Source: Desmodus rotundus
Lineage: Eukaryota; Chordata; Mammalia; Chiroptera; Phyllostomidae
Direction of reading: 5' to 3'
Length of the DNA stretch: 64,000 bases
Assembly (NCBI RefSeq): GCF_022682495.2
Contig: NC_071391.1
Span: 40,772,498-40,836,497, forward strand
Shown here: piece after piece, positions 47,980 through 59,104 of the stretch
Numbering within the stretch: position 1 is the stretch's first letter
Layout of the letters: each line of letters begins with the position of its first letter
Made by a program: the position numbers and the translations under genes
The notes under the pieces: generated by a model
What the model saw: the letters and a program-made list of their open reading frames with translations, nothing else
The model's database searches: none
Told to the model about the DNA's origin: nothing

Positions 47980-49615
47980 ATTCTCTTATATACTTCAAAT
48001 CTAATTCAGGGTTTGTTCCAGTTTTCTCCTTTTTCTTATTTGTAAGTCCCTTCCCCACAGCTTGAAACATGGATCTCATTAGCCTCAATACATGTACATA
48101 CTTGATCAGTCCCTGTATGTAATCAGGCTCCTCCTGCTTCTCTGCTCTCCCACCAGCTGCCTCCTGCACCCTACCTGCTCCGGCCACTGTGGTTGACCGC
48201 CCTGCACTTGGGTGTACTGTTGACCTGCTCAGGCTCCAGCACCACACCCTTCTTGGGGCCGCTGTGGCTTCCCTTGGCCTCTGGGGCAGACACTGACCTT
48301 ACTTGGCCTCATCTAATAGCTTTGGGACAAAATTGTTCTTTAAAAGAAGGGAAGGGAAGAGAAGGAGTGGAAAATCCCATTGAAAATCCCTCTCACTTGT
48401 GGCGGGCAGCTGCCCCCTTTCCAGCAGGCCCCACGTGGCACTGTTCTTTTGCAGACCTCAGGATATCAGACTGGTGAGTGGCCTTGTTTATGCTCAGCCT
48501 TCCTCTCCACTCCCTCTACTTAGCCTCTCTGCCCAGCCTCCCCAGCTATAAAATGGAGAGAGTAGCACCTGCCTTACATGTTGTTGAGAGGATGCAGTGC
48601 TCTAGGCCCGGATCACTGTGGGCCTTCTGGGGGGCCTCGTCACAGCCCCTGCCACCCTGTCACACTGCAGCAGCCCACCCCATTGCTCAGACAGAAGTAC
48701 ACCCGGGCAAGCTTCAGGTTTCTCCTTTCACACCCCAGGCATTCTTTGGCAGCATCTCTAAGATGCTCTCAGGCAGACCTGCTGTGTGCCCATTTCACAT
48801 CCTCACTGGGGCTCTTTGAGTCCTGACAGGTTTGGGCCTGGGTTGGAGGGCGGGGCAGGCCCTTAGCCCATGGTGGGACTTGGCCCTGCCCCTGCCTGAG
48901 GTAGATCTGGGGCTGAGCCAGGGGCATCCTGGTACCCCCACCCGCCAACGCGCTGCAGGCAGGACTGGACTGTCAGCTCACAGGGGTCTCCACAGCTGCC
49001 CTGGCAGGTGTGGGCTCGTTCCTGAGGCTCAGCCATGCCCTCCACCGGGCATGAAGCTTTCTTTGCTGCTGTCTCTGAGATGGGGTACATAGTAGGACAG
49101 GGCAACGCTCAGTGGCCACGTGCAGGCAGTCCATGATTTTGAGGGGATGAAGGCCTGCTGGCAGCTGTGTCACAGTGGAGGACATCAGGGCAGAGACTGG
49201 GGAAGCAAGAGGGCAAGGAAGAGAGGCTGAGTGACACCAGGGGCCTGGATGGGGTGGGAACAGGAGTCTCTATGGCCACATAGGCTGGGCCCCGGGCAAC
49301 CAGACTTCGGAGTGGACAGCAGCCACGCTGGGCAGATGGCTTCTGTTCCAGTGCACCTCCAGACATTTCCTGGTGGGAGCTCTGGTTACCGATGGGGTGT
49401 GATCCTACATAGGACCAGTGTGCATCGTTCAGGTGTGACTCTGGGATCCACCTGAAGGACACAGTTCCTGTCATTCCTGAGCAACTCCTGGAGGAGATTG
49501 CAGGCCCCTCTTCTGTCCCCAGCCTTCTCCTAGTGGGGAGGGGTCTCAGGGCAGAAGCACCCTGGGGTGAGCAGGGCCCTCCCTGGGGACCAGCCCCTAC
49601 CCTTCCTGTGGTTCC
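47980..49615. other. Intergenic stretch without a supported gene
   Basis: GC-rich unique-looking sequence. A weak MIR-like scrap ('agctataaaatggagagagt', 'gcacctgccttacatgttgt') lies near 48.45-48.60 kb. No exon recognised. Confidence 0.5.
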
Positions 49616-49649
49616 AAGCCCAGGTTCTGGCTGTGCAGAGGCGTGGAGC

Positions 49650-50125
49650 TCAAGGCTAATTGTGAATTAGGAGCCCAATTATGCCTGGCAGAATTGGCTC
49701 TGTGCTGCCTCCTCTTCCCGACAGACATGTATATTAATAGTTGGCACTTATTGAACCAAATATGAATATTCATCTTCATTTATATTTCAAGGCCTTTCCT
49801 CCTGGAGGCCCGCAGGGCTGCGACCAGCTCCAGCCCCATCACGGAGCTGACAGCTCGCACTCCTGGGCCCTGACTCCTGGCTCGCAGGGCGCTGCGGCGG
49901 CCTGGCTCCCAGCTGTCCACAAACACTCATTAGGGGCCGGACCCAGCGAGCTGCGGAGAATGTGTAATCGCACCCGCGCTGCTAATTAGGGAGCTGATGG
50001 GGCATTGAGGGCGAGAGGACGAATTCTTTAAACAGAGGACGGGAAACTTGAAGAGCTGTAATTACTTGGAGCAGAGTTCATTTCAGAACTCCGGAGCCAA
50101 TGAGTCTGATGACAGCCCTGCTCGG
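49650..50125. promoter_or_regulatory. Candidate conserved non-coding element E (large, two lobes)
   Basis: First lobe 49.65-49.80 kb: 'aaggctaattgtgaattagg', 'agcccaattatgcctgg', 'tatattaatagttggcac' and the palindrome atgaatattcat. Then a GC-rich spacer. Second lobe 49.96-50.12 kb: 'gagaatgtgtaatcgcaccc', 'gctgctaattagggagctga', 'gagctgtaattacttggagc', 'aactccggagccaatgagtc'. At least six TAATT/ATTA cores. No repeat, no coherent frame. Looks like a developmental enhancer; conservation untested. Confidence 0.5.
49762..49773. promoter_or_regulatory. 12-base palindrome atgaatattcat (POU-dimer-like)
   Basis: A perfect inverted repeat. Two half-sites ATGAAT/ATTCAT match the POU-factor palindrome type (MORE-like, Pit-1/Brn-like). 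It lies in candidate element E. Confidence 0.4.
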
Positions 50126-50129
50126 AAGG

Positions 50130-51370
50130 AGTGTGGGTGGCGGGTGGGAGCGGAGGGAGGAGTGAGCAGTGGCCCGGGCACCCCAACTCCAGGCCTCCCC
50201 AGTTCCTGGCCCTTTTTTATTGTTCAGTGCAACTCTGCTATGTGGCTGCTGCCCACGGTCCCATGCCCCGCCCACTTCAGGGACAGCTTCCTCTACCTGG
50301 GAGTCACTTTGGGGTCAGGCCCTGTCTCTCCAGAGTGCTCCTCCATCATGGTGAGCTGTTGCTGGGTGCTCCCTGCTCCACCAAGGGCTGTGGCTTGCCA
50401 TCGACAGCCACCACCCCCAACACAGTGAGTCACAGTCTAGCATCTATCTGCCAGCTGATGTCCCTCCTTCCTGGGGTCAGCAGAGATGGGGGCATTGGGC
50501 TCCCCAGATACCCAGGCTGGGACTGACAGGACTTACCCCACAGAGGGAGCAAGTTCAGATCGCTTGCTAACAGGACTTCCTCCAGAATCTCCCAGGCATG
50601 TCACCTCAGGCCTCAGACCCTTCTAGGAGGCATTGACCTCTGGGTGCTTTCCACTCCTGAGCTGCTCCTCCAGCTACAAGGCCGCCACCCCACCCCAGGC
50701 TCCTGCACACCTCGCTGACTAAGGTCGCCTCCCCCTCTCCCAGGGGAGCCTTGCCACTGTCAGCAGGAGAGAAGGCGTCTCCCCATGTTGCTCTGTCTGC
50801 CCCAGTGCAGGGTCCCACATCAGTCACTCATATCAGAGCAGCTGGGGCAGGGGGAGGGGACGACAGCCCACTCCTCCACCCTCCCTTTCCACCTCCCCTT
50901 CTACCTCCAATGCCACCCAGGTCTCCCAGGACAGCTGTGGGCAGGAAGAGTGCCAGGCCCATGGTCAAGAGGGGACATGGGAGCTTCCGGGTGGAACGTC
51001 CTGCCTCTGTTCCCACTGGGCTGAGCTGCATGCCTGACTTCCTGTCACTGACAGAGTCCACCCAGCAGGTGGGCACCTCTCCCTGCCCCACCCTGTGGGT
51101 AGTCCTTGTTAGGTCTAAATCCAGACTCTGAAAGGACGAACTTCCTCAGTGAGTGAGCAGTGCCCCGTCCCCATGAGTGAGTGGGGCAGCAAGAGCGCTG
51201 GCGGTCTTCCCTGTCAGCCTTTCCCCTGTTACCCAAGGAGAAGCTTTTGACTCAAACTGCATTTTTAAGGTCTGCAGTCTCCCCCAGAAGAGTCGTCAGC
51301 ACTTCCTTTGATACCTAGCTGCTGCTTATTGCATGTTATCTAGTCGTGCCGGCAGTGATAGTAATGACAC
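50130..51370. other. Intergenic stretch without a supported gene
   Basis: GC-rich unique-looking sequence with overlapping spurious frames. Nothing recognised. Confidence 0.5.
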
Positions 51371-51377
51371 AAGCCCC

Positions 51378-51580
51378 TGCTTGCTGAGCACCTCCTAGCT
51401 GCCAGGTGCTGGCCTCGGTGCTTCACACGTATTGTCTCCTTCAATCCTCACAGGAGCCCCAAACAGATAGTATTATAATTTATCATTCCCCATTTTACAG
51501 ATGAGGAGATGCGGGTTCAGAAAACTTGGTGGCTTGTCGGTAAGCAGCAGAGCAGGGATGGACTTGAACTCCGGTCTGTC
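51378..51580 (-). repeat. MIR SINE (reverse)
   Basis: 'ttgctgagcacctcctagct', 'gtgctggcctcggtgcttca', 'cattttacagatgaggagat' and 'agcagagcagggatggactt' follow reverse MIR order; well preserved. Confidence 0.88.
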
Positions 51581-52119
51581 TGGCTCCAAAGGCCGTGCTC
51601 CTCACCTTGCTCCTTGGCTGCTCCTGGAAGGCCAGGCCAGCAGGGGCTCCTGGGGCAGAGACCCAGACTGGAAGAGGAGAGGAAGGAAAGCCCTGCTGTG
51701 GGGGATGGAGAGATGGGGCCGGGCGTGGGTCCCCCAGGGACCTGGGAATAATGTGGGACCAACGTCTTCTCCACTTCTGTGCTGTCTAGCACTGTAGCCA
51801 CTAGCCCCGTGTGGCTATTTAAATGAACTAAAATTCAATAAAATTACAAACTGGGTTCCTCAGTCACGCTGGCCCCATTTCTGTGTCAGTGGTCACTGTG
51901 GAATATTAACCTTTGCCATCGCCGATCACCCCACCCTGAATGCCAGGGGCTTTCCCAGCTCAGGGTAAGACTTGGAATCCAAAACATTCTGGAGCCTCCT
52001 CCCCAGCGCCCTTCAGAGTCTCAGAGTGTTGAGTGTCCCGCAGGGGCAGGGTGGGAAGGGGCTATGAGGGAAAGTGTTGAGAGCCCCACCCTCAGAGCTG
52101 CCTCTGTAGCCCCGACTCA

Positions 52120-52420
52120 AGCATCAGAGACTGCAATTAGCAGGTGGCAGCCACCGCTGAAACCTGCCGGTGCCCTGCTCTGGAGGCTGGGCAGCTCACA
52201 GCAGCTTTGCTCTTTTTCCTGCTAGAAGAGATCAGAAACAGAAGCATTCAGGCTGCGCCTGGCTCTCTCCTCTCTCGGCATGAAGTCTGTGCCCAGCCCT
52301 GCCAGGCTTGGATTCCAATTAGGGAAGTGAGGCTGCAGCCACGGAGGGACCAGCGCCCAGCCAGCAACCCACCTGGCCACCTCCCCAGCAATCAGGAGCT
52401 AATTGTCACAGGGGCTGGCT
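52120..52420. promoter_or_regulatory. Candidate conserved non-coding element F (weak)
   Basis: 'agactgcaattagcaggtgg', 'gattccaattagggaagtga' and 'caatcaggagctaattgtca' give three CAATTA/TAATTG cores at spacings near 190 and 80 bases in otherwise GC-rich repeat-free DNA. Weaker than elements D, E, H and K. Confidence 0.3.
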
Positions 52421-52516
52421 CAGCAGCACTCTCCTTGCTTCCGCAGGCCCAGCTGCCGCTCCTCGCTCCCAGGGAAGGGCTCAGCCCTTTGTCCCAGCAA
52501 GTTTGAAACCATCTGG

Positions 52517-52530
52517 ACAGAAGGTGGCAG
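52517..52530 (+). promoter_or_regulatory. CTCF-like motif
   Basis: acagaaggtggcag matches 12 of 14 positions of CCASYAGRKGGCRS. Motif only; occupancy unknown. Confidence 0.3.
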
Positions 52531-52917
52531 CCCTGTGTTCACAGCATTCTGGACTTTCTCCCTGGCCCAGGCAGATGCTGGGAGAGAAAGCTCCCCCAAC
52601 CGGCGCTGAGCCGGGGAGGCTGCGGCCATCTGAGGGCTGTGCTCCAGTGTGAGAGTTCAGATGAGGACGCATGGGTACCCTTACACCTGTGCCTTAGGAT
52701 AATCTATCTGGGGACACAGGCATGACAACGGGATTAAGATGGAAGATGAGGGCCGAGGTGACGGTGGAGGTGGCCATAGGGATGTGAGGGTTCTGGGAGG
52801 TGGCTCAGGCTGGGCCTGGCAGGGGTGTCTCGTCACTGAGGCCACCGTGTCCCTGGCGCTGATGCACACGGAGGAAAGGCAGAGAAGGAGGAGGGGCCGC
52901 AGTTCCGTCCTCATCGC

Positions 52918-53105
52918 GGCATTTCACTCTGCAGTTTACAAAATGCTTCTCTTCAGTGTGTTCCCACCGCTGTGGGAAGCAAGCAGGTCAGGACTGCCAG
53001 TCCCATTCTGCAGAAGAGGGAAACTGAGGTCCACAGAGGCAAACTGACTTGCTCCAGGTCACACTGTGTCAGAGGTGCCGTTGAAACCTGGTGCTGACCT
53101 TCTTG
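52918..53105 (-). repeat. MIR SINE (reverse)
   Basis: 'tttacaaaatgcttctcttc', 'cattctgcagaagagggaaa', 'ctgaggtccacagaggcaaa' and 'cttgctccaggtcacactgt' follow reverse MIR order. Confidence 0.8.
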
Positions 53106-53109
53106 CTCC

Positions 53110-54460
53110 CCAGCCCCGGCTCTGAGAGACTGCGGTCCGTGGCTGCCAACAGAAACGTCACACCTTCGTTTCGCTTGGGGAATGTAATTTATTGCAAACA
53201 TAGCTGCGCTTGGTTCCAAATGGCCTGGATTTGGGACTGTGGCTGACGTTTTATTTGGAGTTTTAGAGAAAATGGCACAAATGAGAGCTCTCTACAACCT
53301 GGAAACCCACTCCAGAGGGTTCTGGTCCAGGAGGCAAGGATGAGGAGCTGCCCTGAATGCCCCAGGCCTCCAAGGAAGGACCCCTGCACTGTGGGACAGC
53401 CGAAAACAAGGGAAAGGGGGAAGTTTGGGCATGGATTAACAAACAAAATGGGACTTCATTTGGGACCTTAATTGCTCTGTGAGAACTTGATGATGGGAGA
53501 GGGACGTGAGGGCCATTTGTAGGGGGATTTTTCTATCGCTGCTCAGGCGTCTGTGGCCCACGCTGTCCGTGGGGCTCCCTGTGCACCCTGTGGTTGGACT
53601 GGCTGGGCAGTGGGGCTGGTTGTAACTGGAGGTGGAACAGCAACAGGGCGGGTGACACTTTGGCATCAGTGTCTGAGCCGGCCCTGGGTTAATCAATTAA
53701 CGTCCTGTTCCAATCTACGCAGAGGCTCCTTAGGGCTGCAGCACTCTAGCAGGGCTGAGGATGGGGCCTTGGCCAGCTAAGAACAACTGGACAACTGCTG
53801 ATGGAGAACTGGTTGTCCCCCCTTCGCCCTAGTAGGCAGCCATGCCCCCAATGGGCAGACCAGAAAGACTGGAGAGAACAAACACTGGGCGACTGTGGGA
53901 AAAGGAGGACTTCATCCGCCCCTCACTGTTGCTATGCCAGACCTTCCTCTGATCATTGTCCTCCCAGCTCCTGCCAAACAGGGACTTTGCTAACCTGCTT
54001 GGTCAGAACCTAAGACGTCCACTGGGCCTGGTCACTCAGGGTCATGGCATCTTGCTGACTGAGGTAGGGCATGAGCCCTGAGTCCCATGGCCACCTTTCC
54101 TCTGTTCATCCCTTCTGGCTCCATGTCCTAGGAGGAGCGCTGGACTCTGAACCTCTCCCAGGGCTTCTTTCTGTCCTCAGGCCCTCTGGAGGTGCTGATG
54201 CCACACCGTGGGAAGTGGTGGGCCCTGCTGAAGCCCTTGAGCTGGTGGTCCATGTTCCTCCAGCCCAGTGCAGCCTCTCAGAGCCCTGCACTGGGGTGTT
54301 AGGCATCGCAGAGGTATTATAAGCAGGCTCTGATTCCCAGTCTGCTGCTGCTCCCTGAGGAGGCAGGGGAAGGCAGGCTCTGCAGGGTAGGACGCAGGCA
54401 TTCCTGGGGCCCTGGCAGAAATCATCTCTGATACAGCAGCACTGCAACCTCATCCTCAAC
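53110..54460. other. Intergenic stretch without a supported gene
   Basis: Mixed GC-rich sequence with a few AT words ('ggttaatcaattaacgtcct' at about 53.69 kb, a near-palindrome of two TAAT cores). No repeat named and no exon recognised. Confidence 0.5.
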
Positions 54461-54461
54461 C

Positions 54462-54760
54462 TAGGATGGTTATTAACATATTAATTAATATTTAAAAACT
54501 CATTATGCCTTGACGATGGCTTCCTTAAGCTGCTTTTATATTAATTGCAGCCACCGAGGAGCAATAACCATACTTATGTGGCAAAATGGAGTCATTCTAC
54601 TTAATTACCGAGGAGGTTTTATAGGCAGGCTTTGAAGCCTGCAAACAATCAGAGAGCTGATGTGGTGTCGTCTTCTCAGATTTTCTTTTAAGTGGGAGGC
54701 TGTGATGGTTAGACAGTTGTTTATTACATTGAGATGAAATCTTCCCATCAACACACGGCT
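54462..54760. promoter_or_regulatory. Candidate conserved non-coding element H (homeodomain-site-rich)
   Basis: AT-rich block of about 300 bases: 'ggttattaacatattaatta', 'tatttaaaaactcattatgc', 'ttatattaattgcagccacc', 'gagcaataaccatacttatg', 'ctacttaattaccgaggagg', 'tgaagcctgcaaacaatcag' (SOX/forkhead-like ACAAT), 'gttgtttattacattgagat'. Many ATTA cores, sharp edges against GC-rich DNA, no repeat or long frame. Strong candidate for a developmental enhancer. Confidence 0.55.
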
Positions 54761-54769
54761 TTCTTTTCC

Positions 54770-55595
54770 TTATGCCAGGCTGGGGGCACCTGGTCTCCCC
54801 GGGCACAGGGCCCTGGGAAGGCCTGTCCTGAGGCTGTGGACGGTGGGGAGGGGGCGTTGCAGGGGGCTCTACCACCCACCCTCCGTGTTGGGGATGCACT
54901 GACAGACAACCCCACAGGCCAAGGTCCAAGGACTAGAAATGCTTCTCCTTCTTCGCTTGGTAGGGTTCTGCCTCTGAGCCCTGGCCTTGGCTGAGACCCT
55001 AGTTCTCTGTCCATGGTTAACTTCAGCCTTCTGAGTGGGCTGTGCCTTCAACCGTTTCGGTTTGCTGGGGGTGATCCTGCCAGGCTCAGGCCACAGCACC
55101 CGTCCTCCCTGTACTCTCAGACCCTTCCTGAACCACTTGGCCCTGGTGCTCACCTCTGCAGGGGGTCGTACAGCCACCACCCACCAGCTCTGCCCACTGC
55201 TTGTGGGGTCCTGTGACAGCCCTTGAGGCAGCTCAGTCGGTACACTGGGCCAACTGCAAACGGTGCAGGCGGTGGGAGAGGCCACGGCGGCCCTGCCTAT
55301 CTTCCTCCAGCCTGTGTGGGCAGGTCCCTGTCATCATCAAAGGGGCTGAGGGCACAGCTTGAGAGGGAGCCCTGGTGGCTCCGTCAGCTCCAAGGTGACG
55401 GAGGTGCTCCTGGCGACATCAAGGCCTCAGACAAGCCGGGCATGCTGAGGCCCAGCCAAGCAGACCCGGCGTGGTGTCTGTCTGGGACGCCAGCGGACAG
55501 TGTGACTGCTGAAGCATCTGAAAAAGAATCACAGACCCAGGCCATCCCTCTGAGTCCTGGCACCAAGGAAGCCCTCCAGGGCAGGGACAGAGCTA
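54770..55595. other. Intergenic stretch without a supported gene
   Basis: GC-rich unique-looking sequence. Long overlapping frames on both strands (e.g. 54869-55285 minus, 55223-55651 plus) match no known protein and are typical of GC-rich DNA. Confidence 0.5.
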
Positions 55596-55599
55596 AATG

Positions 55600-55720
55600 G
55601 TGTTGGGAGATGGCATCAGCTTACTGTGCTTTAAAAATTATGGTGAAATGACAGGCGGGAAAATTGGTGAATCCCTCCCGCGCTGCTGATAACACCAGAG
55701 CTCATCCATCACCTGCACAG
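55600..55720. promoter_or_regulatory. Candidate conserved non-coding element I
   Basis: 'atggcatcagcttactgtgc', 'tttaaaaattatggtgaaat', 'gacaggcgggaaaattggtg' and 'gctgctgataacaccagagc' form an AT-leaning, repeat-free block with TGACAG (MEIS/TGIF-like) and TGATAA (GATA) words. Confidence 0.3.
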
Positions 55721-56084
55721 GGGTGGCCAGAACCATTTGGAGCCCTGGCCGCTTTAAGGGGTCCTCTTGGGTGGGGGTGGGCAGAGGCTGGCAGCCACCA
55801 GGTGCCCAGCATGGTCCTTCGGAATGAATGGAGCCAAGGCTCTGGACACGTGGAGGCCAAGGTGAACAGGGAGCTGAGCCGGGACCAAGGTTGCCCCAGG
55901 GTCAAGGAGGATGTTAAAGGTAGGGGCAGGGTGCGATTTACGGTTTGGTCTGGGGTCAGTCCAGGTAGTTTGAGGTAAGGCTAGATTCAAGTTAGGGGTC
56001 AAGTAAGGCTTCCATCTGAGTTTAGGATCAGGGAGCAGAATTGGAGTTTGGTTTGGGGGTAGGTATCTTGTCCTAGATGAGGGT

Positions 56085-56205
56085 ACACTTGGTTTCCTCC
56101 TCTGTGAAATGGGAATAATAATGTGTCCTATACGGCAGGTTGGCTCTGATCATTGAGACGAGGCAGGTGAACCACAATGCTCACAACAGGTGCTCAGTAA
56201 GCAGC
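56085..56205 (+). repeat. MIR fragment
   Basis: 'ggtttcctcctctgtgaaat', 'gggaataataatgtgtccta' and 'ggtgctcagtaagcagctct' follow the MIR 3' half. Confidence 0.75.
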
Positions 56206-56551
56206 TCTGTGGGGCCTGTGTTGTCTTGGGGCTTGGGGGAGGGGGGTGGAGCTCAGCAGCAGAGCCTGAGATGGAGAGGTGTGCATGTGGTTTACTAAGG
56301 AGGTGCTCCCGGGACGAGCCTGCGAGGAGTGGGAGTGGGCTGAAGGCTGGGAAGGGCAAGGCCAAGCTGGTGTGTCGGGAGCTGGGGTAGAAGACAGGGT
56401 TTCAGATCATTTCAGATCCGCAAAACGCAGTGTCAGTCTGCTCCGGCCTGGGGAAATGTGGAGTGAAATGCCGCGCCCCGGTCATCCTGACCCGGGACAA
56501 GGGAGCCGGGCTTTCACGCCCCAGGTCCTGCTGGTCTCTGGCCAGGACCCG

Positions 56552-57016
56552 TGTGGTGGTTAACCATAGGTGTCAACTTGGCTGGGCCACAGATGCCCTG
56601 ATAGCGGGTACAGCCTGGTTTCTGAGTGTGCCTGTGAGGGCGCCTCCAGAGGAGATCAGCGTTTGCATTGGTAGTCTGAGTGGAGACGGCTGCGTCACCC
56701 AGCCTGCTGGGGGCCCGACTAGAACGGAAACTCAGAGCAGGACTTACTGCCGGCCCTGCCACTCCCAGGCCTCTGGACTCAGACAGGGACTTAGACCATC
56801 AGCTCCCATGGTTCTTCTCGGGTCTCTGGACCTGGACCGAATTACACCACTGGCTTTCCTGGGTCTCCAGTTCGCAGATGGCAGATCGTGGGACCTCTCA
56901 GCCTCCCAGGAACTGTGTGAGCCAATTCTTGGAATAAATCTCTTCTGTCTGTCTGTCTATCTGCCTATCCATCCATCCTATTGGTTCTGCTTCTCTGCAG
57001 AACCCTGACTAACACA
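56552..57016 (+). repeat. LTR-like interspersed repeat (MaLR/MER type)
   Basis: Begins 'tgtggtggttaaccataggt', has 'gtcaacttggctgggccaca', 'gagcgcctccagaggagatc'-like text and 'gggacctctcagcctcccag'. Then comes 'gtgagccaattcttggaata' with an (TCTG/TATC) tract, and it ends 'accctgactaacaca'. TG...CA ends and 465 bases fit a solitary LTR. Subfamily not assigned. The 192-codon frame at 56430-57008 is this repeat. Confidence 0.7.
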
Positions 57017-57327
57017 GCCCACCCCACAGAGGTCGACCCCAGACCCCTGGCTCGGCAGTCCCGGGGTAGTCACTGTCATCGGCATGCTGCTTGTGAGGTG
57101 GTCAGAGGCTCATGCACACCGAGACCAGGGAGGAGCCAGCAGAGATGACAAAGGGCCTGTGGGTTGCCTGGGTAGAGCACCCCCAGAGCTTCTCCAGTGA
57201 TCCTGGATGGGGGCCCTGTGCTTGCGGCCTGGCAGGAACTAGCCAAGTCCACACTGGACAGCCCCTGATCCTGAGATAGAAGGCTCTAAGGCACAAAGGG
57301 CTCTCCAAGGGGAGGAAAATGGAAAAA

Positions 57328-57535
57328 TAACAGTAATGATAGTAGCTAACACTGACATAGCACCTTTCCTATGCGGGACACTGTTTTAAGGGCTTTCTAT
57401 AATTGTATACACCAATCCTGGGAGACAGATGACCATTCTCGCTAGTTTACAGGTGAGGAAAATGAGGCTTGGCAAAGCCATCCAACATGCCCAAGGTCAC
57501 ATGGCCAGAAGTGGCCATAACCAGCAGGGTTAGCC
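57328..57535 (-). repeat. MIR SINE (reverse)
   Basis: 'gatagtagctaacactgaca', 'cactgttttaagggctttct', 'ctagtttacaggtgaggaaa' and 'caaggtcacatggccagaag' follow reverse MIR order. Confidence 0.88.
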
Positions 57536-57714
57536 AGAGGACAGCGGGAGTCGGCAAGCAGACTGTGTGGAGTGGGTGCTCCCAGGCTGGTGGCGGGTGC
57601 TGGCCTGGGCTCTGTCAGGGAGATTGGGGGATGCTGGGTTAGGAGGTTTGCTCAAAGTTACACACAGCTGGTAGAATTCAAGCCGAAGTTAAAGGGATGA
57701 CTTTTTCTTTTTTC

Positions 57715-57990
57715 CAGGTTTACTATGATTTGGTTGGTAAGCAGCACCATGCAAGTTTAAGGTAGGTAGAATCATTACAGCATAATGATTCGACTTCCAT
57801 GTATCATGAGATGATTACCACGATACATTTAGTTAACATTTGTCATCTCATGTAGATGCAAACAGACACACACTTTTTCCCTGTGATGAGAACTCTTAGG
57901 ATTTACTTTCTTAAACAGTCCTGTATGTCGTGTAGCAGTGTTACTATAGTCATCGGGGTGTATGTTGCAAAGGATGATACTTTTAAAACA
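57715..57990 (-). repeat. L1M 3' UTR fragment (reverse)
   Basis: 'atgagatgattaccacgata', 'catttagttaacatttgtca' and 'tcatgtagatgcaaacagac' match the reverse L1M 3' UTR, same lineage as the piece at 4.74 kb. Confidence 0.65.
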
Positions 57991-58794
57991 TGAAGTCACA
58001 TAGTTTTCTTTTCTTCTGTTTCTTCAGTGCCCCTCCCACCACCTCCACCCTTCATTCAGGGAGAGTCACCTGCTGTCTCCGGAGGCTCGGGGTTGTTAGG
58101 GCAGGATGCAAAGTAAGGGTCAGACTCAGGGGCAGAACTGCCCCCTGCCCCCGACTCTGTGTCCGTGGAGAAACGGGCATGTTATAAAGCCAATGAGGTT
58201 GCGAGAGAAGAGGTTTTCTAAGTTCCTCAAGCTTCGTTGACATAACTGAGTCAAACCTGGTGGACATGATCTTTGAGTTTTACTTGAAGCCATGATGTCA
58301 GGCAGGACGTTACAATGAGGAGGTTCCCCTGACAGGCAGAGGAAGTGGAGGGGTGGAAGCCACAAAACAGTGAATAGGAGAGAGGTTAGGGGCCAGCAAT
58401 CAGAGCCCTGATTGCCTCCTGCTGTGAAAGCACAGGGGAGGGGAGTCAGTCACCCAGATGGTTTGGGGGCCTCCCAGAAAGGGGGCCTAGACTGGAAACA
58501 AAGCCTCTTCCTTAGTGAGGCTCCAAGCTCCACAGGGGCCAGGGCACAATGGGACCACGCAGGCAGCAGTTTGGAGATGGCCGAGGAAGGTGTCTAGGTG
58601 GCTGAGTCAAAGGGAAGCCTCACAGAGCCCCCCACACCCCATCACGTGGGGAAGAAAACACGTCTGTGTTCCCAGGCCTGCAAAGGGGGTCCTGGGGAGG
58701 GCGTGGGCAAATTCAAACAGGCTTGCCGTCAGTCAGGCCCTGGAGTCACAGAGCCAGGGTCTTGTTCTGGTGGCCATTAGTGCTGTTTGTCAGA

Positions 58795-59102
58795 TGGGAC
58801 TGAGCTTCCAGCTCCACGGTGGGGCCATGTGATTACTTCCGGCCAAAACATTATGAGTAGAAGTGACTGACATGTGCCACTTCCAGGACAAAGTATTTAA
58901 CTGCTGAAGCGAAACCTTCCATAGCACTATCTTCCTTCTGCTGTAGTGGTGTTCTTGGGGGTATCCTCTCTGTCTGCCTGGGTCCAAGAGGGAGGACATG
59001 ATACAAAACACAGCCCATGGCTGATGTATGATGGACATGGAACATGAGTTATTGGGGACTGTTTGTTGTTGCAACATAACCTAGCTTATACCAGCTGATA
59101 CA
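58795..59102 (+). repeat. Degraded LTR-like repeat
   Basis: 'ggtggggccatgtgattact', 'tccggccaaaacattatgag', 'agaagtgactgacatgtgcc' and the end 'ttgttgcaacataacctagc...ctgataca' resemble an old MLT-type LTR 3' half. Confidence 0.5.
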
Positions 59103-59104
59103 GA

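Noticed and set aside
56430..57008. 192-codon open frame (longest in the window outside STK33)
   Set aside because: It lies almost wholly in an LTR-like interspersed repeat (56552-57016) and runs into a tetranucleotide tract; residues are typical of translated repeat DNA.
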